The notes: generated from the sequence alone by a model not told the origin. DNA of 64,000 nt from Euptelea pleiosperma (GCA_035048495.1 CM068545.1:11801702-11865701); one strand, 5' to 3'; shown: positions 1 to 9,650, counted from the stretch's first letter. Translations and numbers: made by a program.

Positions 1-384
1 GAAGCTATTCGAAGACTGTTTTTGCGTTTTGCCTTTATTTGGTATTTAAAGGTTTAAAACGGTAGCTTTTTGTGTTTTAGCCAAACGTCACAGAACTGTT
101 TATAGCGGTCCAAAACCACTATAAGCCAACTTATTGCTTTTAAACCGCACTCACAAGCGCGGCCTAAACGCCAGTCTATACATATCCACGTGTCATTCTT
201 TAGTGACCGCAGCTGGACAATGAATGACCATATCAGCCGGACTAAAGATTATCCTACAAGAGCTCTGAAATATCTAACTTTTGTTTTGGAAGGTAGGTGA
301 GAGGAAATATCGGCAACAGGGAAAACGACAGCATGGTTTGGCATATTTTGTAGTAAAGAAACAAAAAATCCACTGGTAAGTAGG

Positions 385-404
385 AACCAAAACCGGTTTC
401 GCCA
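385..404 (+). promoter_or_regulatory. AAAACCGG-type element upstream of the first WIP gene
   Basis: The stretch reads as AAAACCGG followed by TTTCGCC, a partial dyad. It resembles the AAAACCGC modules seen in the same position upstream of the other WIP genes in this window. A role as an ERF-type binding site is inference. Confidence 0.4.
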
Positions 405-436
405 AAACTACAACCTCATCACTAATGTGCCCCAGG

Positions 437-463
437 TTTCTCTCTCTCTCTCTCTCAGGTTTA

Positions 464-528
<65 letters not shown>
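437..528. repeat. (CT)n then (AT)n microsatellites in the 5' region of the first WIP gene
   Basis: A CT run at about 437-457 is followed by roughly 31 AT dinucleotides at 467-528. The AT run lies 120-180 bases upstream of the ATG at 652, where a TATA box would be expected, so its length could vary promoter strength. The apparent reading frame through it is a low-complexity artefact. Confidence 0.95.
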
Positions 529-531
<3 letters not shown>

Positions 532-651
532 TCCACTCCGTCCATGCTCTCCTCATCCAAAGTTTCTAACCCAACCCAACCTTTAACTTTCTTTTTATCG
601 AGGAAAAACCATTTCTGTTTTTTACTCCTAGAGAAATACTAGCAGAGCGAG

Positions 652-918
652 ATGAGTTCAACAAGCAAAGCTTGGATCGTGGCGGCTAGCGTTGGAGCTG
701 TAGAAGCTCTGAAGGATCAAGGATTCTGCAGATGGAATTACGCTCTTCGGTCCTTACATCAACACGCCAAGAACAATCTTGGATCGTTTTCTCAGTCAAC
801 TAGACTCTCGTCGTGTTCCACGATTGTAGCTAAGAGGATAGATGGAGAGGAGAAGCTAAAGCAATCTGAAGAATCGCTCAGGAACGTAATGTACTTGAGC
901 TGTTGGGGACCCAACTGA
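652..918 (+). CDS. Wound-induced protein (WIP, DUF3774 family), class A copy 1
   Basis: Encodes 88 aa in a single exon. WIP/DUF3774 proteins are small plant proteins whose transcripts rise on wounding, pathogen signals or low oxygen; their biochemical role is unknown. The protein starts MSSTSKAW, then has the conserved hydrophobic stretch AWIVAASVGAVEALKD (about residues 7-22), the block GFCRWNYALRSL, a variable Ser-rich linker (about 44-66) and the conserved tail ESLRNVMYLSCWGPN. Length and architecture are normal for the family. The ATG at 652 is chosen because it begins the conserved N terminus. It is the only class A gene here on the plus strand. Its linker differs from the minus-strand copies, so it is an older branch of the array. 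Confidence 0.93.
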   Translation: MSSTSKAWIVAASVGAVEALKDQGFCRWNYALRSLHQHAKNNLGSFSQSTRLSSCSTIVAKRIDGEEKLKQSEESLRNVMYLSCWGPN

Positions 919-1186
919 GCTGAACAAGAAGAAGGAGAAGACGAGAACTGGGGATGGAAATGCCTCCCAACATCATTTTCGCTCAAAAACAATTTTTTGT
1001 GGTCTCGTTTTTGTAATGTAAATTCGAATATCAATACGTATATATACTACCTTTTTCACAAGAGATGAGCAGTTTAAATGAATCTTCTTTTCTATGCATG
1101 CGTATGGTGAGCAGTAGAGAAACAAGTCTATAGATCAGATGGCTGTAATTGTCCAATTTCGTTGATTTCTGACTTCTTAGACCTCC

Positions 1187-1430
1187 TTAGTCCTTAGTAG
1201 AACCCATTTGGATAGAGAGGGGGGGGCACGGATGTGATTTTGAGAGGTTACAAAATACAAAAACCGGAGGCAGTTCTGGAATCTGCCGCGGTTTTGGAAA
1301 GCCAACTGTTTTCGTTTTACTATATATACAAGGTACCAAGCTAGAAAAAAACACTTTTGCACCCACGCCCATCCAAACGGCCACGTGGTACACTCTTCCG
1401 GGCCACCGGCCACTGACCCACGAATGTTTA
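1187..1430 (-). promoter_or_regulatory. Orphan class A WIP promoter without a gene
   Basis: This stretch matches, in order, the upstream regions of the class A genes at 5727, 8232 and 16329: an AAAACCGGAGGCAG half-site, GCCGCGGTTTT at 1285-1295, the string AAGCCAACTGTTTTCGT, an AAGGTACC-like string, then CCACGTGG near 1381 and the GGCCACTGACC end. In those copies the gene lies immediately to the left on the minus strand. Here the DNA to the left is the 3' flank of the plus-strand gene at 652-918, and no minus-strand WIP coding sequence is present. It is best read as the promoter remnant of a deleted array member. Confidence 0.6.
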
Positions 1431-1439
1431 GCTCACTTC

Positions 1440-2050
1440 TTGGTGGACCCACAACAAAAATTAGGCTAATTTGTTATTTCTAGCCGTTCGATCCGAGTGA
1501 CTACCCAAATCAACAATGCTTGATACTTGAAAGTTGATGCAACAGAGAGAAATTAACAATCACGTAGATTTTTAGTATATAGGAGTCTACCAAGGGACAT
1601 GCCAAACATTCATGGGACAGTGACCAGAGAGAGTTGCTAAGCATGAAATTCAAACCATGATCCGTACGTATGAGAAGATCTAGACCTAGCCCCATATGTA
1701 CGAGATGATCTAGACCTAAACCCATTGGGTGGTATCTCAAACCTGACCCACCAAATTTCATCCACAAAAGAAAAAGCTTTGGTCTCTGTGGATGCTCCAA
1801 CTTTGACGTGCAATGGTTACTTTGTTATCCGCAATGTTGACTTTGTTATCCCTTTCATTCAATTCTGAAATATTAAAGTTACGAAATGGTCGCTTCGTAC
1901 ATGAAGGAACTTAATGAAATTTACTATTTATATATTCTCAATCAGAAATTTACAGTTGTACAAGCGTTCAAAATGAACTCTCCATGATGAATGTTGGGGA
2001 ATTCCCATCCCTAATTTCGCAAAAACTCGAACGATAAGGGATGATTGTCA
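1440..2050. other. Intergenic region with short direct repeats, no gene seen
   Basis: Holds a degenerate foldback-element arm (about 1400-1500) and two copies of a roughly 35-base repeat containing GATCTAGACCTA (about 1660-1730). From about 1920 it is the 3' flank of the class A gene at 2053-2313, shared with the flank at about 23457-23647. Confidence 0.5.
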
Positions 2051-2052
2051 AC

Positions 2053-2313
2053 TCAATTGGGACCCCAACAGCTCAAATACATAACTTTTCTAAGCGACTC
2101 CTCCGATTGTTTCATCTTCTTCTTGCTTATCATTGAAGGAGGAGGAGGAGGAATTGAGAGTCTCTTAGCCTGAGAAAACGATCTGAGATTGTTCTTTGCA
2201 TGTTGTTGGAGTGATCGAAGAGCGTAATTCCATCTACAGAATCCTTGATCTTTTAATACCTCCACCGCTCCAACGCTCGTTGCCACAATCCAAGCTCTGC
2301 TCGTCGAACTCAT
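2053..2313 (-). CDS. Wound-induced protein (WIP, DUF3774 family), class A copy 2
   Basis: Encodes 86 aa. The start at 2313 (MSSTSRAW) is chosen over an in-frame ATG 147 bases upstream because the extension is low-complexity leader sequence. Conserved blocks are AWIVATSVGAVEVLKDQ, GFCRWNYALRSL and the tail ESLRKVMYLSCWGPN. The linker is a Pro run followed by SMISKKK. It is almost identical to the copy at 23648-23908 and forms a divergent pair with the class B gene at 3715. A TATA-like run reading toward the gene lies at about 2405-2419, next to a GA repeat. AAAACCGC and GGCCG modules sit at about 2465-2525. Confidence 0.93.
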   Translation of the reverse strand: MSSTSRAWIVATSVGAVEVLKDQGFCRWNYALRSLQQHAKNNLRSFSQAKRLSIPPPPPSMISKKKMKQSEESLRKVMYLSCWGPN

Positions 2314-2406
2314 CTTTCTTCTTTTGCTGCTGTGATTCGTTTGATTTGAGATAAGAACTAGGTTTTTGGGGTTTGGATGAAGAAGAGGAGATGGATAATG
2401 AAATCT

Positions 2407-2437
<31 letters not shown>

Positions 2438-2765
2438 TAAATTAGAGAAGATGCGATCAATGGATACTCTATTAAAACAAGCGGCCGTTTTGCCAGTTGT
2501 TTGGGAAAACAAGCGGTTTTGGATGTAAAAAATCATTGAATTGGGACACAAAGTAAAATGGAGTCCCCAGTCCCTCACCAGGCCACTAACAAGTAACAAC
2601 CCATCTTTTGAAAAAACAGCGGTACGTGTCACGTTTACAGGTGTTAGTGCTTGATTGACATAGGTCACTTGCACAAGTGACCAAAATGGACTCTCAAGGT
2701 AGCATCTCTCCCAAAATGCCTCGTGGCACCTCCTATGAAAATTTGTTGGGGCTGTTCTTTATGCA

Positions 2766-3098
2766 GCCTTCTGTATCAAAATTTTGATGCAGAACTCGTT
2801 CGGGCTCACTTGCCACTTGAATGTCTGGCCCACACTATGATAGACCTACACACCAAAAATCAGCGTGATTGGTGATTTCTAGCCGTAGGATTTGAGCACT
2901 TTTTCATCATGGCTTTATGAACAGGCCTATGAGTTAGTTACAAGCCCATGATAAAAAGTGCTCAAATCCAATGGCTAGAAATCACTAATCAAATTGAATT
3001 TTGGTGTGTGGGTCCAGAAAGACGTGGGCCAAACATTCATGGGGAGCAGTGGGCCCAAAAGAGTCTACTACGTGGCAAATTGAGGGACTTCTGCATCG
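2766..3098. mobile_element. Foldback MITE inside the A2/B1 intergenic region
   Basis: Two long arms form an imperfect inverted repeat: the left (about 2766-2900) contains CAAAAATCAGCGTGATTGG and the right (about 2948-3098) contains the complementary motif around AATCACTAATCA. The outer ends carry CTTCTGTATC and GACTTCTGCATC. A second copy is at 24325-24676, so it was in place before the segmental duplication. It accounts for much of the extra length of this intergenic region. Confidence 0.65.
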
Positions 3099-3410
3099 GT
3101 ATCATAGATTTTTCCGTCTTGGGCATACCTCTTGGTGATTATTTTTGGCTTCATGGTACCTCATATCTAGCCGTTGGATTCAAACATTATTGGGATTCTC
3201 GTGGATAATTCGAATGATCAAATGGTAGAACGCACTATATTACGATGAGCCCTATGACAGCAACCAAGAAGGGGCCCACACACAGTACTCGGTAGATCTA
3301 TGCAGGACCAATGTCGACATTCCATGAAAACAAACAAGGGTGTTTTAGGTAATTCCTCTTAGATACCGATTTAATCACTCGTACAAGAAAACAAGGAGGG
3401 ACCACGGGTT

Positions 3411-3620
3411 GATTAATTATTCCCGTGGACGCTTTAAACTTTAAACTGTAAACAAAAGTCCAACAAAACCACTACCCACATATCTGGGAGCGGAATCTGC
3501 TTTTAACTTCCCCGGTTTTATGAAAACCAGTTTCTGGAATTTCCACGGGTTGCCAACACAAAACCGCTTTTCCAACCCTCTCTCCTCTAAGTCCTCTTCT
3601 TTATTTATAGGTTACTGACC
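3411..3620 (+). promoter_or_regulatory. Conserved class B WIP promoter
   Basis: A block conserved upstream of all four class B copies (near 3411, 6116, 9470 and 24990). It starts at ATTAATTATTCCCGTGGACG and includes CTGGGAGCGGAATCTGC, CCCCGGTTTT, AAAACCAG, TTCTGGAATTTCC (3532-3544), an AAAACCGC module and a TATA-like TTATTTATAG at 3601-3610, about 105 bases before the ATG. TTCTGGAATTTCC contains TTCnnGAA plus a degenerate third unit, like a heat-shock element. Confidence 0.6.
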
Positions 3621-3714
3621 TCACTCGCATAACTCAAACTCTGTTCTATTATTCTATAACCCACACACAAAACACTCCGACCTTCAAACCTTGGTTACTA
3701 CTAAATCAGTAAAG

Positions 3715-3900
3715 ATGAGTAGTAGTAATACACGACTGTGCAAATTTGAGGCTGCTTTCAAATCCATGCAAAGAAGCACGATTACGGAACCTGGCAAATC
3801 CAACCAAGTAAGGAGGTTTTCCGGCGGCGAGGAAAACCGGAAAAGAGAAGAAGAGAAGGCCGAGAAACTCATGCATTTGATATGTTGGGGGCCCAACTAG
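3715..3900 (+). CDS. WIP-like small protein, class B copy 1
   Basis: Encodes 61 aa. The ATG at 3715 starts the segment MSSSNTRLCKFEAAFKSMQR, conserved in all class B copies; upstream in-frame codons lie in the leader. The middle is basic and acidic (GKSNQVRRFSGGEENRKREEE) and the protein ends EKLMHLICWGPN, matching the WIP tail YLSCWGPN. It lacks the hydrophobic AWIVAxSVGAVE segment of class A. Compared with the other class B copies it lacks about 8 residues after FSGG. It is transcribed away from the class A gene at 2053-2313. Membership of DUF3774 rests on the tail and the location. Confidence 0.85.
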   Translation: MSSSNTRLCKFEAAFKSMQRSTITEPGKSNQVRRFSGGEENRKREEEKAEKLMHLICWGPN

Positions 3901-4203
3901 CTAATTTATTTTACTAGAATTCATTATTATGTGTTTTAGAAAATGTAGCAATTTTTGATAAATATGAATATATTTGACAAGTGAGAATTGTAGCCCTCAG
4001 TTTAATTAAGCATATTGTATGAGGAGGCTTGGGGATGATTAGAAAACTGGTAGTTTTAGTCCCATACCCTTTGCCATTACCTCCTAGTGTAGCAAAGATC
4101 AAACAAAGGCTGATTAGTAATTCCCTATAACTGATGATTATGATTGTCTTCGAGCCTGTGTTGATAATAATAGGAGAGAAGCTTCCATCGACGTATCTAA
4201 TGA

Positions 4204-4690
4204 GTTTTTTTTTTTAAGTCAAAGCGGAAAAATTCATTAAAATGAGATCGAGAATATCTCAAGAAAGAAAACAGGAAAGACACAGAAATGAAAAAAATTC
4301 CAAATAAAATGGATGTGCTGTGACTCCCTACTCTCATTCAATAAGTATTTCAAACCTGAAAAACCATGCCACTAAAGAAAATAACATGGATGCTTCCCCA
4401 GTTGAATAGGAAGGCCCTTGATGTTTAAAAGCGTCTCCTGCAAGGATCTTTCCTTTCCTTCAAACACTATTGCTTCCCTCCATCCAGAGTCCCAATATAA
4501 CCGCAAATGGTATCATCTTCCACAAAGCTTTCCTCTTTGCAGGTGACCCTAAAATATAGGGCCCTCCTCCCAATAAAACACCTTCGAACTCCAGTATGCC
4601 TCAGAGTAGGTCCACCTGTGTTAAAAAATAAGACCAAATCCGTTTGGCAAGATCACAGTGCAGAAGAAGATTTGTATTTATTTTAATGAT
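4204..4690 (-). pseudogene. Degenerate LINE (L1-type) 3' fragment
   Basis: Read on the minus strand this contains broken frames similar to the C-terminal zinc-finger region of plant non-LTR retrotransposons, including RKALWKMIPFAVIW and a following IVFEGKERS segment. A T run at about 4205-4217 fits the poly(A) tail of a minus-strand insertion. It is 5'-truncated and holds several stops. It is inactive. Confidence 0.6.
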
Positions 4691-4710
4691 GATTTGTATT
4701 TTTAATTACT

Positions 4711-5081
4711 ATTAGACTCCGGATCTTTGAGAAGCTTGTCGGAAGCACTGTATCAAACTCAACGTCCCTGATCGTATTTCGAGTCGACTCGCTCGGCATA
4801 CAAACTCGGATTTGAGGGCCTCGTCGAGTGGACCCGGAAACGCGGCCGAGTCTTTTCCGAGTCAACCATTTAAAGGCCGAGTCGACACAAAATTAAATAT
4901 TTTTTTTAATTTCTAAATTTTTACTATATTTTATAATTTTGCAAAGTTTTTTTAATAAATATTAATTTTTATATATTTAAATATTTAATAATTAATTTAA
5001 TGACTCGACGTGTCGATTCCCGAGTTCCCGAGTCTTTGAGGTGATTCGACCCGATGGACTTCCGAGTTCCGAGTTTTAAAA
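4711..5081. mobile_element. MITE rich in CGAGTCGACTC, truncated 5' end
   Basis: Matches the complete element at 48063-48410 over most of its length: CGAGTCGACTC motifs, an AT-rich centre and the 3' terminus CGAGTTTTAAAAC. The 5' terminus is diverged or lost, and no clear target-site duplication was found. Confidence 0.6.
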
Positions 5082-5454
5082 CTTTGTTCTACATATCTTG
5101 CACCATTCTCATGGATAATAGGATATTTTTGTAAATTTCCGGAGGAAGATCTCATGGATGATGTGGTATATATAATGGAGTCATGCATAACAAGTGGGAC
5201 GCCCTTACAATACCCTGTATCTATCTCTCGATCCGTTGAGAGAATGAAAATTGAACTCCCTTGTACAAATTTATGACCCTTGTCCTGATGATTCTCCCTT
5301 CTAGGAATCGAAAGGTATTTACAGATTTGGTGTATAGGCAAACAGTCAATTCTTGTGGCAATTATAGAAGAAGCTCAAATTATGCAACTGTGGGAATTAA
5401 ATTTCATGACGAGTATATTTATAGGGGATCACATTCCCTTTCTACAATATAAAT

Positions 5455-5727
5455 TCAATTGGAACCCCAACAGCTCAAATACATAATTTTTCTAAGTGAT
5501 TCCTCCGATTGCCTCAGCTTCTCGTCTCCATCTCTCATCTGCTTTGTTATCATCGAAGAAGAAGAAGAAGCAAGTCTCTTAGCTTGAGAGAAAGATCTGA
5601 GATTGTTCTTGGCGTGTTGGTGCAATGATCGAAGTGCATAATTCCATCTACAGAATCCTTGATCCTTCAATACCTCCACAGCTCCAACGCTAGCGGCTAC
5701 GATCCATGCTCTGCCCGTCCAGCTCAT
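5455..5727 (-). CDS. Wound-induced protein (WIP, DUF3774 family), class A copy 3
   Basis: Encodes 90 aa, starting MSWTGRAW at 5727; an upstream in-frame ATG is in the leader. Carries AWIVAASVGAVEVLKDQ, GFCRWNYALRSLHQH, a Ser-rich linker, SMITKQMRDGDEK, and the tail ESLRKIMYLSCWGSN. The penultimate Pro of the family tail is Ser here (GSN instead of GPN), the only difference from the copy at 16057-16329. A TATA-like box reading toward the gene lies at about 5842-5850. It pairs divergently with the class B gene at 6414, with 686 bases between the two starts. Confidence 0.93.
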   Translation of the reverse strand: MSWTGRAWIVAASVGAVEVLKDQGFCRWNYALRSLHQHAKNNLRSFSQAKRLASSSSSMITKQMRDGDEKLRQSEESLRKIMYLSCWGSN

Positions 5728-5889
5728 TTTAGTGTTCTTTCTGGTTGGAGAAGTGTGTGTGTGTTTGCTCAATTCGAAAGCAAAAAGGTTGATTTGGTTT
5801 TCAGTTTGCTTGACGACGAAATGTGGTGGAGAAACAACAGATTATATAGAGATGGAGTTAAGAGAGGGGATTGGGATTTGATAGATTAC

Positions 5890-5922
5890 AAAAACCAGAG
5901 GCAGTGCTGCCGCGGTTTTGGG
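5890..5922 (-). promoter_or_regulatory. Dyad AAAACC/GGTTTT promoter element of class A copy 3
   Basis: AAAACCAGAGGCAG is followed two bases later by CTGCCGCGGTTTT, an imperfect inverted repeat of about 30 bases. GCCGCGGTTTT is at 5909-5919. The same dyad lies upstream of the class A genes at 8232 and 16329 and in the orphan promoter near 1285. The half-site AAAACCGCGGC resembles GCC-type and hypoxia-responsive elements bound by ERF factors; that link is inference. A CACGTG G-box follows near 6004. Confidence 0.55.
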
Positions 5923-6104
5923 AAGCCAACTGTTTTCGTCTTTTCAATACAAGGTACTAATACTATACGCTGGAAACTTTGCACCTTCCCCATCTAAACC
6001 GGCCACGTGGTACACTTTTCCTGGCCACTGACCTGAGTCCAATTTTGATCACTTATTTTGGTGACTTATCTCGGTAACTAAAGTCCTACACTTGACACGT
6101 GATT

Positions 6105-6320
6105 ATAATTATTAATTAATTATTCCCATGGACGCTTCGAACTTCGAAGTAGTCCAACAAAAGTTACAAAACTACTACCCGCATATCTGGGAGCGGAATC
6201 TGCTTTTAACTTCCCCGGTTTTACGAAAACCAGTTTCTGGAATTTCCACGGGTTCCCAACACAAACGCTTTTCCAAATTCCAAGTTCCAGCGCTCTCTCT
6301 TCTTCTCTATTTATGGGTTA
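6105..6320 (+). promoter_or_regulatory. Class B WIP promoter, copy 2
   Basis: Same block as at 3411-3620: ATTAATTATTCCCATGGACG, GGGAGCGGAATCTGC, CCCCGGTTTT, TTCTGGAATTTCC at 6235-6247, and a TATA-like CTATTTATGG near 6307, about 100 bases before the ATG. Confidence 0.55.
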
Positions 6321-6413
6321 ATGACCTCACCCACCCTACACAACTTTTGTTCTATAAACCACACAAATCACTCCGACCTTCAAACCTTGGTTACTACTCC
6401 TAAATCTGTAAAG

Positions 6414-6623
6414 ATGAGCAGTAATACACTTCTGTGCAAATTTGAGGCTGCCTTCAAATCCATGCAAAGAAGCACGATGACAGAATCCGGCAAGTCCAAC
6501 CAAGTTAGAAAGTTTTTCGGCGTCTTGAATCCGGCGAAGAGATCAGGCAGCGAGGAAAAACGGAGAAGAGAAGAGGAAAAGGCCGAGAAACTCATGCATT
6601 TGATCTGTTGGGGGCCTAAATAA
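6414..6623 (+). CDS. WIP-like small protein, class B copy 2
   Basis: Encodes 69 aa. The start MSSNTLLCKFEAAFKSMQR is the conserved class B N terminus; in-frame codons back to 6321 are leader. The middle (FFGVLNPAKRSGSEEKRRRE) is basic and acidic, and the tail is EKLMHLICWGPK, with the usual final Asn replaced by Lys. It is divergently paired with the class A gene at 5455-5727. The 3' flank shares GAATTCATTATTATGTG with copy 1. Confidence 0.85.
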   Translation: MSSNTLLCKFEAAFKSMQRSTMTESGKSNQVRKFFGVLNPAKRSGSEEKRRREEEKAEKLMHLICWGPK

Positions 6624-7690
6624 TTTTTTTTCTTTTCTAGAATTCATTATTATGTGTTTTATAAAATATAGCAATTATTTGAGAAATATGAATATTTGAC
6701 AAGTGAATCAAAGCTCTCTGTTTAAGCATATTGTATGTGTCATGGATGAGATTATGAGGAGGATTGGGGGGTGATTAGAAGACTGGTAGGCATACTTAAA
6801 CCTACGCCAATTGCCAACCAAGGTTTAAAATTTTGGTCGAAATTTAGAAATTTAGTGTGAAACTATGAAAACTTTCGAAATTGAGATTATGAATGAAAAT
6901 TTCAAACGTTCGACCGAAATTTCACGAGAAGTTCAAAATTTTACAAAAAAATAAAATAAAACTGCACATATGTCATGTGAGATCTGTACCTGATTAAGGC
7001 TGGACGAAACACCAGAAGATCCAAGTCGAGGGAATGAACCAAGAATTCCCTTTGGAGCTGATGATTGAGTAGGGTGAGAGGAACTAGTAGACTATTGAAC
7101 ATCATGGTTCTTAGGTGCCATGTCACCCCCATTACATCACCCATGGCTGTTGTTCCGTTGCTAGTTCGTCCAGTTATTACGACGATAGCCTCGACGACCC
7201 CTGTTGGATCATCCTCCACACCTACTTCGTTGAGGCGTGCGTATAAGCATTAAGCAGTGTCATGCCATGATGAGGACAAGCAGAGGATGAGAGGACAGAC
7301 TTCTTTAAGGGGTTTCGCCAACATCAATGTTACAAACATTTAATAGTCGGGAATCGGGATCGAGTCCCTTAATCTTCTACTCCATTGACCCTTATATTGT
7401 CAACTTTCTTCTTGAACCCACTGTCGTCTCTATTACGACAGAAGGTGATGAACAGCAAGATCATCAAACTCTAGATATCATGGATGATGCGGTATAATGA
7501 GACATGCATAACAAGTGGGACGTCCCCTTACAAGTTTCTGACCTTTCTCCTGATGATTCTACCTTCTAGAGATTGAAAAGTGTAAGTAATATGTAGTCGA
7601 GATTGTCATTAACGGGCTAAGCACTAATAAGGGGTCCATGATCTGAACTTGCTCAGCCACCCAAGATTTCCTTGAGGGGATTAATGCTCT
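6624..7690. other. 3' flank of class B copy 2, no intact gene
   Basis: Contains the B-gene 3' region, a partial element starting CAAGGTTTAAAATTTTGG near 6827, and a stretch (about 6990-7210) whose left part, with GATTAAGGCTGGACGAAACACC, is shared with the flank of the broken B copy at 9900. The frame there has coding-like composition but no recognised domain. About 7540-7690 matches 10187-10200 plus 10625-10750, showing that both flanks descend from one unit. Confidence 0.5.
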
Positions 7691-7959
7691 TAATTTGGGG
7701 TGCACTTAATTTGGTTTATGTTAATGCCTAATTAATTCGCCTTCTTATGAGTATCTGATGTGATAAACAAATTAAATCCAATTTCATAACTCAAAACTGG
7801 GATCAATTTCTTCCCTTTATTGCGAGAAAAAAGGTAAATCTTGTGGCAATTAGAAGAAGCTCACTCATGCAACTACTATGAATCAATATATGCAGGTGGG
7901 AATTAAATGTCATGAAGCAGAGTATATTTATAAGGGAATTCCCCAACTACAATTTAAAT

Positions 7960-8232
7960 TCAATTGGGACCCCAACAGCTCAAATACATAATTTTTCTAA
8001 GTGATTCCTCCGATTGCTTTAGCTTCTCGTCACCATCTCTCATCTGCTTTGTTATCATCGAAGAAGAAGGAGAAGAGAGTCTTTTAGCTTGAGAGAAAGA
8101 TCTGAGATTGTTCTTGGCGTGTTGGTGGAGTGATCGAAGAGCGTAATTCCATCTACAGAAACCTTGATCCTTCAATACCTCCACGGCTCCTACGCTTGCG
8201 GCAACGATCCATGCTCTACCCGTCCAGCTCAT
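7960..8232 (-). CDS. Wound-induced protein (WIP, DUF3774 family), class A copy 4
   Basis: Encodes 90 aa starting MSWTGRAW at 8232. Carries AWIVAASVGAVEVLKDQ, GFCRWNYALRSLHQH, linker RLSSPSSSMITKQMRDGDEK and tail ESLRKIMYLSCWGPN. Close to copies 3 and 6 but with a distinct linker. A TATA-like run lies at about 8347-8358 and the GCCGCGGTTTT half-site at 8424-8434; a CACGTG G-box is near 8520. Its class B partner (9745) is broken, and two MITEs have entered the shared upstream region. Confidence 0.93.
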   Translation of the reverse strand: MSWTGRAWIVAASVGAVEVLKDQGFCRWNYALRSLHQHAKNNLRSFSQAKRLSSPSSSMITKQMRDGDEKLKQSEESLRKIMYLSCWGPN

Positions 8233-8565
8233 TTTAGTGTTCTTTCTGGTAAGGAGAAGTGTGTGTGTGTGTTCGCTCAATTCGAAAGCAAGGTTGATTT
8301 AGTTTTCTGTCTGCCTTGACGACGAAGATGTGGTGGAGAAGCAGATATTATATATAGAGATTAGAGATAGAGTTAAGAAAGGGAATTGGGATTTGGTGGG
8401 TTGCAAAAACCAGAGGCAGTGCTGCCGCGGTTTTCGAAAGCCAGCTGCTTTTGTCCACAATACAAGGTGCGCTATAAGAAGTTGGACAAACACTTTGCAC
8501 CAACCCCATCTAAACCGGCCACGTGGTATACTCTTCCAGGCCACTGACCTGAGTCCATTTTTAGT

Positions 8566-8959
8566 GAGTAAAACTTCGGTCACAGCGTTCTGACAGATGC
8601 TTCTCTCACAACAAATTACGAGATACGTGGCACACTATTAGTGGACGCTGACCGTATAGATGTTTGGCCAGTCCCTCAGTGGAGCTGTAAACCAAAAATC
8701 AGCCTGATTACTGATTTACAACCTTTGAATCTTTGCACCCAAATAATGCTCGAATTCCTACTGCTAAAATTAACCCATGAAAATAACTTCAATCGAATTG
8801 CTTAGAAATCACTACTTTGGCTGATTTTTGGTTTAAAGGTCCTCCCAGGGACTGTCCAAACATCCATACGGTTAGCGTCCAGTAAGAGTTTTCCACGTGA
8901 CATATAGTTTACATTGTGACAGAAGCATCTATCAGAACGCTGTGACAGAAGTTTTACTC
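8566..8959. mobile_element. Foldback MITE with GAGTAAAACTTC termini
   Basis: 394 bases. Terminal inverted repeats of about 39 bases run from GAGTAAAACTTCGGTCACAG inward and mirror the right end, GCTGTGACAGAAGTTTTACTC reversed. The inner arms carry the dispersed core with CCAAAAATCAGCCTGATTA and ACATCCATACGG. The pre-insertion sequence is visible in the homologous region near 6040. The target-site duplication is not clear. Confidence 0.75.
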
Positions 8960-9018
8960 CTTATTTTAGTGACTTATCTCGGTGAGTAAAGTCCTGCTCT
9001 TACACAAAAAAAAAAAAA

Positions 9019-9420
9019 AGGATCGTGATGTAACAAGGTATACCTGAGATCTTTTCATTTGCGGAAGCGGCATTTTTGGTAGTCACCGCTACCATCTGGG
9101 CCCACTGACCGGATGGATGTTTAGCCCACCCTTTAATCGACATTCATACAAAAATCAGCTTGTTTAATGATTTTTAGCCGTTGGTTTTAGTACTCAAAAG
9201 ATGGTTATATTCAACGGCTATAAGAACGCCTTAAATGGTGCAAAAAAGTGTTAAAATCTAATGGTTACAGATTACCAATCAAGGTGATTTTTGCTATGTA
9301 TATCCACCAAGGGGTGAGATAAACATCCAAGCGGTCAGTGGGCCAGATGGCAGCGGTGACTACCAAAAATACCGTTCCGCAAATGAACAGTTTCAGGCAT
9401 ACCTTGTTACATCTTTTTCC
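9019..9420. mobile_element. Foldback MITE with GATGTAACAAGGTATACC termini
   Basis: About 402 bases, near-palindromic over its full length. The left end, GATGTAACAAGGTATACC, mirrors the right end, CAGGCATACCTTGTTACATC. Inner arms carry GGCCCACTGACCG and its complement. Related copies are at 34858-35208 and, with nested insertions, 57162-58057. Confidence 0.8.
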
Positions 9421-9458
9421 AAAAAAACAAAAGTCCTACTGTTGACATGTGGTTATAA

Positions 9459-9650
9459 TTATTAGGGTTAATTAATTATTCCCGTGGACGCTTCGAAGTT
9501 GTTCGAAACTACTACCCACGTATCTGGGAGCGGAATCTGCTTCTAACTATCCCGGTTTTACAAAAACCAGTTTCTGGAATTTCCACGTGTTAACAACACA
9601 AAAACGTTTTTCCAACCCTCTCTCCTATTCCCTATTTATGGGTTAATGAC
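9459..9650 (+). promoter_or_regulatory. Class B WIP promoter, copy 3 (of a broken gene)
   Basis: Retains the conserved class B block including TTCTGGAATTTCC at 9572-9584 and a TATA-like CCTATTTATG near 9631. It may still drive transcription of the truncated frame at 9745. Confidence 0.5.

Larger units (their letters stand above)
5265..6005. repeat. Segmental duplication block (partner 15864-16610)
   Basis: Covers the 3' flank, coding sequence and promoter of a class A WIP gene. The same order and near-identical sequence occur at 15864-16610. The left boundary is near ACAAATT at 5265 and the similarity fades after the AAACCGG motif near 6000. The two genes differ by one residue, so the duplication is recent. 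Confidence 0.8.

Noticed and set aside
427..642. 71-codon frame rich in Ile/Tyr
   Set aside because: It is created by the (CT)n and (AT)n microsatellites in the leader of the first WIP gene.
6941..7219. 93-codon minus-strand frame
   Set aside because: No recognisable domain; composition might come from an old retroelement, but similarity is too weak to call.
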